Part shown: piece by piece, positions 1 through 5,463 of the stretch
Layout of the letters: the number at the start of each line of letters is the position of its first letter
Position numbering within the stretch: the stretch's first letter is position 1
NCBI GenBank assembly: GCA_036557185.1
Contig: DATBHZ010000005.1
Location: 1 to 5,787, forward strand
Direction of reading: 5' to 3'
DNA: 5,787 nt
DNA from: DATBHZ01 sp036557185
GTDB taxonomy: Bacteria > Actinomycetota > Acidimicrobiia > IMCC26256 > JAENVU01
Notes under the pieces: generated by a model
Seen by the model: only the letters and a program-made list of their open reading frames with translations
The model's database searches: none
What the model was told of the DNA's origin: nothing
Made by a program: the position numbers and the translations under genes

Positions 1-2
1 AT

Positions 3-1265
3 CTCCAGGGCAAGGCTGCTGCCGCGCTGGCCGCGGGATCGCTCGTCACGTTGATCGCGATGGCTTTCCTCGCGGTCCTGCGCGAGGGCATCGAGACCGC
101 GGTGTTCATGCTTGCCGCGTTCAACGCCACGAAGGATCCGACCGCTGCAGGCTGGGGAGCAGTGCTGGGTGTCGTCGTGGCCTGCGCGATCGGCTACGGG
201 ATCTATCGGGGCGGGATCAAGATCAACCTCGAGCGGCTCTTCAAGATCACGGCCGTCGTGCTCGTCATCGTGGCCGCCGGTTTGCTCGCGACGGCCGCGC
301 ACACCGCCCATGAGGCGGCATGGCTCAACGTCGGCCAGACCGAGGCGCTGAACCTGCGCTGGCTCGTCGACCCGGGCTCGATCAGATCGGCGCTGCTGAC
401 CGGGATGCTCGGCATCCAGCCGCAGCCGGCCGTCGTCGAGGTGATCGTATGGCTGCTCTACGCGGTCCCGATGACCCTCTTCGTGCTCTGGCCAGCGCCG
501 CGCCAGGACCGGACGCGGCGCTCCCGTGCAGCCGTCGCGGTCGGGACCGGCGCGGTGATCGTGATCGCAGCGATCGTGATCGCAGCATGCGGCTCGAGCG
601 GCAGCAATTTGTCGGGCTCCACGAAAGGCTCCAAATCGATCGACGTCAAGCTCGTCGACGCGGGATGTGATCCCGCGTCGATCGCGACGACGTCCGGCGC
701 GACGACGTTCAACGTGTCCAACGACAGCGCGGATGCCGTGACGGAGTTCGAGGTCCTCGACGGCAGCCGCATCGTCGGGGAGGTCGAGGACGTTGCACCC
801 GGGTTGTCGAAGTCGTTCTCGATCACCTTGCAGCCGAAGAAGTACACGACCAATTGCACCGGTGGAACCAAGAACGACGGCAAGGGCAGGCTCCTCGTCT
901 CGGGTGCCGCGGTGGCGACGGCACAGTCGCCCGCCGCAGCTGCGGCAGTGCAGCAGTACCGCGAGTACCTGGAGCAGCAGACGACGGCACTCGTCGACGC
1001 GACGAGACCATACCCTTTGTCGCAGCGGTGCAGGCCGGCGACGTGGCAAAGGCCAAGTCCCTGTACGCGGCAGCCAGAGCACCGTACGAGCGCATCGAGC
1101 CCGTCGCCGAGTCGTTCGGCGATCTCGACCCACACATCGACGCGCGAGCCGGCGACGTCCCGGCATCGCAGTGGCGCGGCTTCCACCGGATCGAGCAGGC
1201 GCTGTACCAGAACAACACCACCGCCGGCATGGCCGCCGTCGCCGGGCAGCTCCTCACCGACGTGA
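3..1265 (+). CDS. efeU: EfeU ferrous/ferric iron permease (C-terminal part) fused in frame to EfeO N-terminal half
   Basis: 5' end lies outside the window. The frame is open from base 3; TTG at 51 is only an internal leucine codon. Numbering from base 3, residues 1-175 are the end of an FTR1/EfeU iron permease: REGIE at 27-31 inside a helix (in this family REGxE glutamates line the iron path; this looks like the second copy, the first being upstream), helices near 51-67, 80-105 and 143-163, and HTAHE at 100-104. An arginine-rich stretch (RTRRSR) follows. With no stop codon the frame continues into a hydrophobic segment, lipobox cysteine C196 and an EfeO cupredoxin domain (about 206-300; C222 and C285 match conserved family cysteines). 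EfeO similarity ends near base 1000; the last 86 or so residues, to the TGA at 1263, are Arg/Ser/Pro-rich out-of-frame sequence. EfeU and EfeO are separate proteins in E. coli and Bacillus, so the fusion is unusual. Permease identity is firm; fusion as a native protein is inferred. Confidence 0.88.
   Translation, partial: LQGKAAAALAAGSLVTLIAMAFLAVLREGIETAVFMLAAFNATKDPTAAGWGAVLGVVVACAIGYGIYRGGIKINLERLFKITAVVLVIVAAGLLATAAHTAHEAAWLNVGQTEALNLRWLVDPGSIRSALLTGMLGIQPQPAVVEVIVWLLYAVPMTLFVLWPAPRQDRTRRSRAAVAVGTGAVIVIAAIVIAACGSSGSNLSGSTKGSKSIDVKLVDAGCDPASIATTSGATTFNVSNDSADAVTEFEVLDGSRIVGEVEDVAPGLSKSFSITLQPKKYTTNCTGGTKNDGKGRLLVSGAAVATAQSPAAAAAVQQYREYLEQQTTALVDATRPYPLSQRCRPATWQRPSPCTRQPEHRTSASSPSPSRSAISTHTSTREPATSRHRSGAASTGSSRRCTRTTPPPAWPPSPGSSSPT
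528..590 (+). other. Internal signal-like/transmembrane segment with lipobox joining EfeU to EfeO
   Basis: A positively charged stretch (RTRRSR) precedes about 20 hydrophobic residues ending in I-A-A-C, followed by GSSGSN. This is the n-region, h-region and lipobox layout of a lipoprotein signal peptide, with the cysteine codon at 588-590. Here it is internal, right after the last EfeU helix. Positive charges before the helix would stay in the cytoplasm, so the segment would act as an eighth helix carrying EfeO outside. Signal peptidase II might cut at the cysteine and release a lipidated EfeO; that is inference. Confidence 0.6.
557..586 (+). repeat. Perfect 15-bp tandem duplication in the hydrophobic segment
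   Basis: GATCGTGATCGCAGC occurs twice back to back (557-571 and 572-586) with no mismatch. Being five codons long it keeps the frame and doubles the residues IVIAA just before the lipobox cysteine, lengthening the hydrophobic core. Confidence 0.9.
995..1004 (+). repeat. 5-bp tandem repeat CGACG x2 at the efeO frame break
   Basis: CGACG at 995-999 is followed directly by CGACG at 1000-1004. Upstream, EfeO similarity is in the frame of base 3; downstream it is in the -1 frame. Removing one unit joins the two halves exactly at the length expected for the family, so a 5-bp slippage duplication (or a sequence error at this repeat) is the simplest explanation of the frame break. Confidence 0.8.
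1013..1019 (+). promoter_or_regulatory. Candidate -1 slippery heptamer C_CCT_TTG
   Basis: In the upstream efeO frame the codons are TAC CCT TTG, so CCCTTTG has the X_XXY_YYZ layout of -1 ribosomal slip sites. A slip here reads CCC TTT GTC and enters the correct M75 frame at VAAVQAGD, with two residues more than a collinear EfeO. No strong downstream stem-loop or upstream Shine-Dalgarno-like stimulator is evident by eye, and this C/T heptamer is not among the efficient bacterial A-rich ones. It may be coincidence. Confidence 0.3.
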
Positions 1266-1656
1266 AGACGCTCCAAGGGCTCGTGAAGAACGTCCAGCTC
1301 GAGCCCAAGCAGATCGCCAACGGCGCCAAGGAGCTCCTCGACGAGGTCTCGTCGTCGAAGATCACCGGTGAGGAGGAGCGGTACTCGCACATCGACCTGG
1401 TGGACCTCGCGGCGAACGTCGACGGATCCCAGACCGCGTTCAACGCGGTCGCACCCCTGATCGGTCCTGCCGGACCGTCTGCCACTGAGATCAGCAAGCG
1501 CTTCCAGGAGCTCGATGCCTCGTTGGCCGCGTACCGGACGCCGACCGGCTTCGTCCTGTTCAACCAGCTCACACCCGCGCAGACGACCGCGATCGCGCAG
1601 CGCGTGAACGCGATCGCGGAACCGCTCTCACAGGTGGCGGCGCACCTCCCCGCCTG

Positions 1657-2922
1657 ATGGCGTCGCGTGACCGCATCGCCGTCACCCGTCGACAGATGCT
1701 CGGCGGGCTCGCGTTCGCGGGAGCAGCAGGAGCAGGCGCTGCAGTCATCGGAGGCGCGGCACACGCGAGAACTGCTCGCGATGACGATGACATCGCGAGC
1801 AACTCCGCGGTGCCGTTCTACGGGTCGCACCAGGCCGGCATAGCCACGCCCGTCCAGGAGCGGCTCGCGTTCGGCGCGTTCGATGTGCTGCCCGGCTCGT
1901 CGCGCGCCGACGTGGTCGGCCTGCTGAAGGAGTGGACGAGCGCGGCGGCACGCCTCACCCAGGGCAAGGAGCTGGGAACGAACGACGTCCCGGTTGCCCC
2001 TCCCGACGACACCGGCGAGGCCCTCGGGCTGCCGCCTTCCTCGCTCACGATCACGTTCGGCTTCGGTCCAACCTTCTTCGACGGAGGTGGCGACCGTTTC
2101 GGGGTGGCTTCCCGCAGGCCGGCGGCCCTCGCCGATCTCCCGCACTTCGACGGCGATGCTCTCGATCCCGCCCGGTCGGGCGGCGACATCGGCGTGCAGG
2201 TCTGCGCGGACGACGCGCAGGTCGCGTACCACGCGCTACGCAACCTCACGCGCATCGGCCGCGGAGTCGTGGGCCTGCGTTGGATGCAGGAGGGGTTCGG
2301 ACGTACGGCGAGCACCTCGGGAGCGCAGAGCACCCCGCGCAACCTGATGGGCTTCAAAGACGGGACGAACAACGTCCACGGCGACGACGCGGCGTTGATG
2401 CGTGCTCAGGTCTGGGTACCGCATACCGACAAACCTTCGTGGATGCGCAAGGGCTCCTACCTGGTGGTCCGCCGGATCCGCATGCGGATCGAGGTTTGGG
2501 ACCGATCGGCGCTCGACGACCAGGAGAAGACGATCGGCCGCCACAAGGACAGCGGTGCGGCGCTCGGCGAGCGCCACGAGCACGATCCGGTCGACCTGCA
2601 CGCGAAGCACGGTGGCGAGCCGGTCGTCCCGCTCGATGCCCACATCCGGCTGGCGGCTCCTGTCACGAACCATGGACACCATCTGCTGCGTCGCGGCTTC
2701 TCCTTCACCGACGGCGTGGATCCGGCAACAGCTGCGCTCGACGCCGGGTTGTTCTTCCTCGCGTATCAACGCGACCCGCGCAAGCAGTTCGTGCCAATCC
2801 AGCATCGCCTTGCCGCCAACGACGCGTTGAACGAGTACATCCAGCACGTGGCGAGCGCGCAGTTCGCGATCCCTCCCGGCGCGCAGCGCGGTGGCTGGAT
2901 CGGAGAGACCCTGTTCGCGTGA
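1657..2922 (+). CDS. efeB: EfeB, Tat-exported DyP-type heme peroxidase of the iron uptake system
   Basis: A 421-residue protein, the usual EfeB length. EfeB is an extracytoplasmic dye-decolourising-type heme peroxidase, proposed to oxidise ferrous iron for EfeO/EfeU, with deferrochelatase activity also reported. The N-terminus has a Tat signal: TRRQMLGG at about 9-16, a hydrophobic Ala/Gly-rich core, and an AHA-type cleavage region near 33-37. DyP hallmarks are present: GFKDG at 232-236 (D235 the distal acid), HIRLA with H329 as likely proximal heme ligand, and RRGFSF from 345 with the distal arginine. The segment from 268 to 283 ending in EVWDR, the His-rich region after it (ERHEHD), and the C-terminal QRDPRKQF also match EfeB. 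The ATG overlaps the efeO TGA by one base (TGATG) and lacks a strong ribosome site of its own, suggesting translational coupling. If efeO is truly frame-broken, ribosomes would stop at 1265 and EfeB synthesis might fall. No frame damage is seen in this gene. Confidence 0.95.
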   Translation: MASRDRIAVTRRQMLGGLAFAGAAGAGAAVIGGAAHARTARDDDDIASNSAVPFYGSHQAGIATPVQERLAFGAFDVLPGSSRADVVGLLKEWTSAAARLTQGKELGTNDVPVAPPDDTGEALGLPPSSLTITFGFGPTFFDGGGDRFGVASRRPAALADLPHFDGDALDPARSGGDIGVQVCADDAQVAYHALRNLTRIGRGVVGLRWMQEGFGRTASTSGAQSTPRNLMGFKDGTNNVHGDDAALMRAQVWVPHTDKPSWMRKGSYLVVRRIRMRIEVWDRSALDDQEKTIGRHKDSGAALGERHEHDPVDLHAKHGGEPVVPLDAHIRLAAPVTNHGHHLLRRGFSFTDGVDPATAALDAGLFFLAYQRDPRKQFVPIQHRLAANDALNEYIQHVASAQFAIPPGAQRGGWIGETLFA

Positions 2923-2960
2923 GGGAGGACCTGGGCCGATCGACCGGCGGCCACCCAGGT

Positions 2961-2980
2961 TTCCGGCTGCTTTCGGCTGC
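2961..2980 (+). repeat. 10-bp imperfect tandem direct repeat in the efeB/MFS spacer
   Basis: TTCCGGCTGC (2961-2970) is followed at once by TTTCGGCTGC (2971-2980), with one mismatch. It lies just before a GC hairpin in the 98-base spacer. It could be a regulator site or a chance slippage repeat; nothing in the sequence decides between these. Confidence 0.5.
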
Positions 2981-2981
2981 A

Positions 2982-2998
2982 GCGCGCCTTCGGCGCGC
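2982..2998 (+). terminator. GC-only hairpin after efeB, possible terminator or attenuator
   Basis: GCGCGCC (2982-2988) and GGCGCGC (2992-2998) form a perfect 7-bp inverted repeat around a TTC loop. It sits 60 bases after the efeB stop and 23 bases before the next gene. There is no T-run, so a classical intrinsic terminator is not supported, but T-less hairpins are common between operons in high-GC bacteria. It may separate the iron operon from the transporter operon. Confidence 0.4.
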
Positions 2999-3020
2999 GC
3001 TCACGGCGTCAGAATGGTGA

Positions 3021-4319
3021 TTGGTGTACCCCTCGATCCGCACGCCAGACGTTCCGCGCTCCGAGGACCGTGGAGAGCGCCCGGACCGTCGCGGCTGGTG
3101 GCACGTCGGTCCGAACGTCATCGCGCTGGGGATGACGAGCCTCGTCACCGACATCTCGTCCGAGATGGTCAATTCGATCATCCCGCTGTACCTCGTGTTC
3201 CAGCTGCGGATGTCGCCGCTGGCGTTCGGCGTGTTCAACGGCGTGTACGAGGGTGTGGCGGGTGTCATGCGCATCGCCGGCGGCCTGATCTCCGACCGCC
3301 GCAAGCGGTACAAGGAGGTCGCAGGGGTCGGGTACGGGGTCTCCGCGGGAGCCAAGCTCGGATTGCTCGTCGTGGGTCAGGCCGCGGTTCCGGCGACCAC
3401 GGTGCTGGTGCTCGATCGCATCGGCAAGGGCTTCCGTACAGCGCCGCGCGATGCTTTGATCTCGCTCAGCGCCCCGCTCCACCGACTCGCCGAGGCATTC
3501 GGCGTGCACCGCGCACTCGATACGACCGGTGCACTGCTCGGCCCGGTAGCCGCGTACTTCATCCTCGCCGCTGCGCCCACCGCATACGACGCCGTGTTCG
3601 TGATCAGCTTCCTGTTCGCGATCCTCGGCATCGGCGTGCTCGTGTGCTTCGTTCGCAACCGGGCTCCGCAGGCGGGTGCGTTGCGTGAGCGCGTCCAGCC
3701 GTCCGCACGCGCCGCGTTCCGGCTGCTGCACGAGCCGGGCTTCCGCAGCCTGTTCATTGCTGCGATCCTGCTCAGTCTGGTGACGGTGAGCGACGCGTTC
3801 ATCTATCTCACCTTCCAAGAGCGGTCGAACCTCACCACGAAGTACTTCCCGCTCCTGTACGTCGGCACCGCGCTCGTCTACCTGCTGCTGGCCATCCCGC
3901 TCGGCCGGCTCGCGGACCGGGTCGGGCGCTCCCGCGTGTTCCTGACCGGGTATCTCGCGCTCGGCGGCGTCTACATCCTGTTGCTCATGCCTTCGCCGGG
4001 TGGAACGGTGCTCATCGGGGTCCTCGCGTTGCTCGGCACCTACTACGCATCGACCGATGGGATCCTCGCGGCGATGGCGAGCACCGTGGTGCCGGCAGAG
4101 CTGCGCACGAGTGGGCTCGCGATCCTCACGACGGCGACCGCGCTCGCGACCTTCGGCGCGTCCGTGCTGTTCGGCGCGTGGTGGGAGTGGCACGGTCCCG
4201 TGGGGAGCGTGCAGCTGTTCGGTGTGCTGCTCGGTGTCGCACTGATCGCGGGCTGGTTCCTCTTCCGCTCGACCGTGCACTCGGTCGCGGTGACGTCGGG
4301 AGAGGTGCATGGCGACTAG
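3021..4319 (+). CDS. Major facilitator superfamily transporter, substrate unknown
   Basis: A 432-residue membrane protein with about 12 hydrophobic helices in two halves around a polar loop near 211-240. The cytoplasmic N-terminus (about 1-28) is charged, then helix 1 carries MTSLVTDISSEMVNSIIP, typical of an MFS_1 subgroup. Motif A-like loops are visible twice: GGLISDRRKR at 87-96 between helices 2 and 3, and GRLADRVGRSR at 295-305 in the second half. DRIGKGFRTAPRD (132-144) and HRALDTTGALLGP (163-175) are also characteristic. These motifs give the family, not the cargo; drug or metabolite efflux is possible. An in-frame TGA lies directly before the TTG at 3021, so the start is this TTG or the adjacent GTG at 3024. 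Neither has a good ribosome site, so a leaderless transcript or another start is possible. The 3' end overlaps the next gene by 11 bases, so the two are probably cotranscribed. Nothing ties it to iron except position after efeB. Confidence 0.9.
   Translation: MVYPSIRTPDVPRSEDRGERPDRRGWWHVGPNVIALGMTSLVTDISSEMVNSIIPLYLVFQLRMSPLAFGVFNGVYEGVAGVMRIAGGLISDRRKRYKEVAGVGYGVSAGAKLGLLVVGQAAVPATTVLVLDRIGKGFRTAPRDALISLSAPLHRLAEAFGVHRALDTTGALLGPVAAYFILAAAPTAYDAVFVISFLFAILGIGVLVCFVRNRAPQAGALRERVQPSARAAFRLLHEPGFRSLFIAAILLSLVTVSDAFIYLTFQERSNLTTKYFPLLYVGTALVYLLLAIPLGRLADRVGRSRVFLTGYLALGGVYILLLMPSPGGTVLIGVLALLGTYYASTDGILAAMASTVVPAELRTSGLAILTTATALATFGASVLFGAWWEWHGPVGSVQLFGVLLGVALIAGWFLFRSTVHSVAVTSGEVHGD
4298..4305 (+). 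promoter_or_regulatory. Ribosome binding site for the propeller protein gene
   Basis: GGGAGAGG lies within the last codons of the transporter gene, with its GGGAG core six bases before the ATG at 4309. It is the clearest Shine-Dalgarno sequence in the window and fixes that start despite the 11-base overlap. Confidence 0.7.
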
Positions 4320-5463
4320 ATCGCGGAGCAAGGCCAAGACCGACAAGGCCAAGGCCAAGAACGCCAAGGCCGGGGCCGGAACCGGTAAGGGCGGGACGGG
4401 CAAGGTCGCGACGAGCGCGTTCACCGCGCCGGTCGTGGGATTCGGAGTGCTCGTGCTGGTCTGCGCCGTGGTCGGCGCCGGCTACCTGATCTACGCCCGG
4501 AACCGCTCCGAGTCGGACGCGCAACGGGGTTTGGTGAAGGTCCAGACCGCGCCGGCCGGATCGCTCGCGAAGTTCATGGACGAGCCCCACCTCATGTTCC
4601 GCAGTACCGGCCTCGGGAACACGTACGGGGCGGTCGCCGTGACGCCCGTCTCCGCGATGGGGGGTCCGCGGGCATTCACGAAGATGGATTGCGAACGCGT
4701 CGCGTATACCAACGGCCGCGGCATGTGCATGACGGTCAATCGTGGGGCGTTCACGTCGTCCGGCCTCGACATCTTCAACGCGAAGCTGCGGCAGCTGCAC
4801 CACATCGACCTGCCGGGCATCGCCAGCCGGGCGCGAGTCGCGCCGAACGGCAAGGTCGGCGCCTTCACCGTGTTCGTGACCGGGGACTCCTACGCGTCGA
4901 ACTCGTTCTCCACCCGGACCGACTTCGTCGACCTGATGAAGGGCAAGGTGATCGACAACCTCGAGCAGTTTGACGTCACCAAGAACGGGAAGAAGGTGCA
5001 GAGCGTCGACCGGAACTACTGGGGCGTCACGTTCGGCTCCGATTCGAACACGTTCTACGCCACTCTCTCGACCGGCGGGAAGACGTACCTCATCAAGGGG
5101 AGCCTGCGGGACCACAGCGCGCAGGTGATCCACGACGCGGTCGAGTGCCCGGGCCTCTCACCTGACGGCACGCGCATCGCGTACAAGCATCGCGAGGGCG
5201 GCCAGATCGTCTCGGGCGTGTCGCAGGCCGTGCGGTGGCGGCTCCACGTGCTCGATCTGCAGACCGGGAAGGACGTCGAGCTCGCCGAGACGCGCAGTGT
5301 GGACGACCAGCCGATGTGGTTCGACAACAAGACGGTCGGATACGCAATCCCGCACGCGGCGACCGGGACGGCCGCCACCGACATCTATCGCGTGCCCGCC
5401 GACGGCTCGGGGAAGCCGAAGCTGGTGGTCGCCTCCGGCTGGTCGCCGACGCTCGTGCCCTGA
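4309..5463 (+). CDS. Membrane-anchored TolB/PD40-like beta-propeller protein, function unknown
   Basis: 384 residues. The first ~35 form a low-complexity basic tail rich in Lys/Ala/Gly (KAKTDKAKAKNAKAGAG). One transmembrane helix spans about 40-63. With the basic tail inside, the C-terminal ~320 residues lie outside the membrane. That part has weak propeller-blade repeats: VAPNGKVGAFTVF near 177-189, YWGVTFGSDSNTFYATL near 238-253, then LSPDGTRIAYKHREG at 283-297 followed by RLHVLDLQTGKDVEL at 311-325, and QPMWFDNKTVGYAIP at 334-348 followed by DIYRVPADGSGKPKLVV at 358-374. The SPDG...IAY/LDLxTG pattern is typical of TolB/WD40-like PD40 repeats. Cys128 and Cys140 could form an external disulfide. 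The start is supported by a strong ribosome site. The overlap with the transporter gene suggests joint production, perhaps as an accessory subunit or sensor. Propellers of this type bind proteins or ligands; no catalytic residues are recognised. Fold assignment is moderately sure; role unknown. Confidence 0.8.
   Translation: MATRSRSKAKTDKAKAKNAKAGAGTGKGGTGKVATSAFTAPVVGFGVLVLVCAVVGAGYLIYARNRSESDAQRGLVKVQTAPAGSLAKFMDEPHLMFRSTGLGNTYGAVAVTPVSAMGGPRAFTKMDCERVAYTNGRGMCMTVNRGAFTSSGLDIFNAKLRQLHHIDLPGIASRARVAPNGKVGAFTVFVTGDSYASNSFSTRTDFVDLMKGKVIDNLEQFDVTKNGKKVQSVDRNYWGVTFGSDSNTFYATLSTGGKTYLIKGSLRDHSAQVIHDAVECPGLSPDGTRIAYKHREGGQIVSGVSQAVRWRLHVLDLQTGKDVELAETRSVDDQPMWFDNKTVGYAIPHAATGTAATDIYRVPADGSGKPKLVVASGWSPTLVP

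Larger units (their letters stand above)
528..1657 (+). pseudogene. efeO: EfeO iron-uptake component (cupredoxin + M75 domain), frame broken near base 1000
   Basis: EfeO is the extracytoplasmic partner of EfeU in the EfeUOB iron system. The first half is read in the EfeU frame: signal-like segment, lipobox cysteine (588-590), then the cupredoxin domain. The second half, the M75 (imelysin-like) domain, lies in the -1 frame from about 1007 to the TGA at 1655-1657 (216 residues). It contains the HxxE metal motif as HRIE (1184-1195), YERIEPVAESFGDLDP, and GEEERYSH, all typical of EfeO. Deleting one copy of a tandem CGACG at 995-1004 gives LVDETIPFVAAV, which aligns without gaps to E. coli EfeO (LVTDTKAFTDAI, from memory) and yields about 374 residues from base 528, near the E. 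coli length. As written, the M75 domain is reached only by a -1 shift or by reinitiation, e.g. in-frame GTG at 1028 or 1043. It could be a real mutation, a sequence error or programmed frameshifting. No separate efeO start with a ribosome site is visible. Confidence 0.85.

Noticed and set aside
587..670. ATG at 587 as a separate efeO start
   Set aside because: It is in a different frame from the cupredoxin domain and stops at 670.
1020..1265. C-terminal tail of the EfeU-EfeO frame after the break as a genuine domain
   Set aside because: It is Arg/Ser/Pro-rich and lies over the conserved M75 domain in another frame, so it is out-of-frame translation.
458..1390. Long minus-strand open frame opposite efeU-efeO
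   Set aside because: It is antisense to clearly conserved EfeO domains, has no recognisable domain, and long antisense frames are expected in GC-rich coding DNA.
823..2232. 469-codon minus-strand open frame across efeO and efeB
   Set aside because: Arg/Ser/Ala-rich composition without domains; the opposite strand carries conserved M75 and DyP motifs.
2990..3022. A promoter directly upstream of the transporter gene
   Set aside because: No convincing -35/-10 pair can be seen; CAGAAT near 3010 is too poor a match to report as a feature.
3009..4424. 471-codon minus-strand open frame opposite the transporter
   Set aside because: The product is dominated by Arg/Glu/His/Asp, as expected when hydrophobic codons are read in antisense; the plus strand encodes a coherent 12-helix protein.
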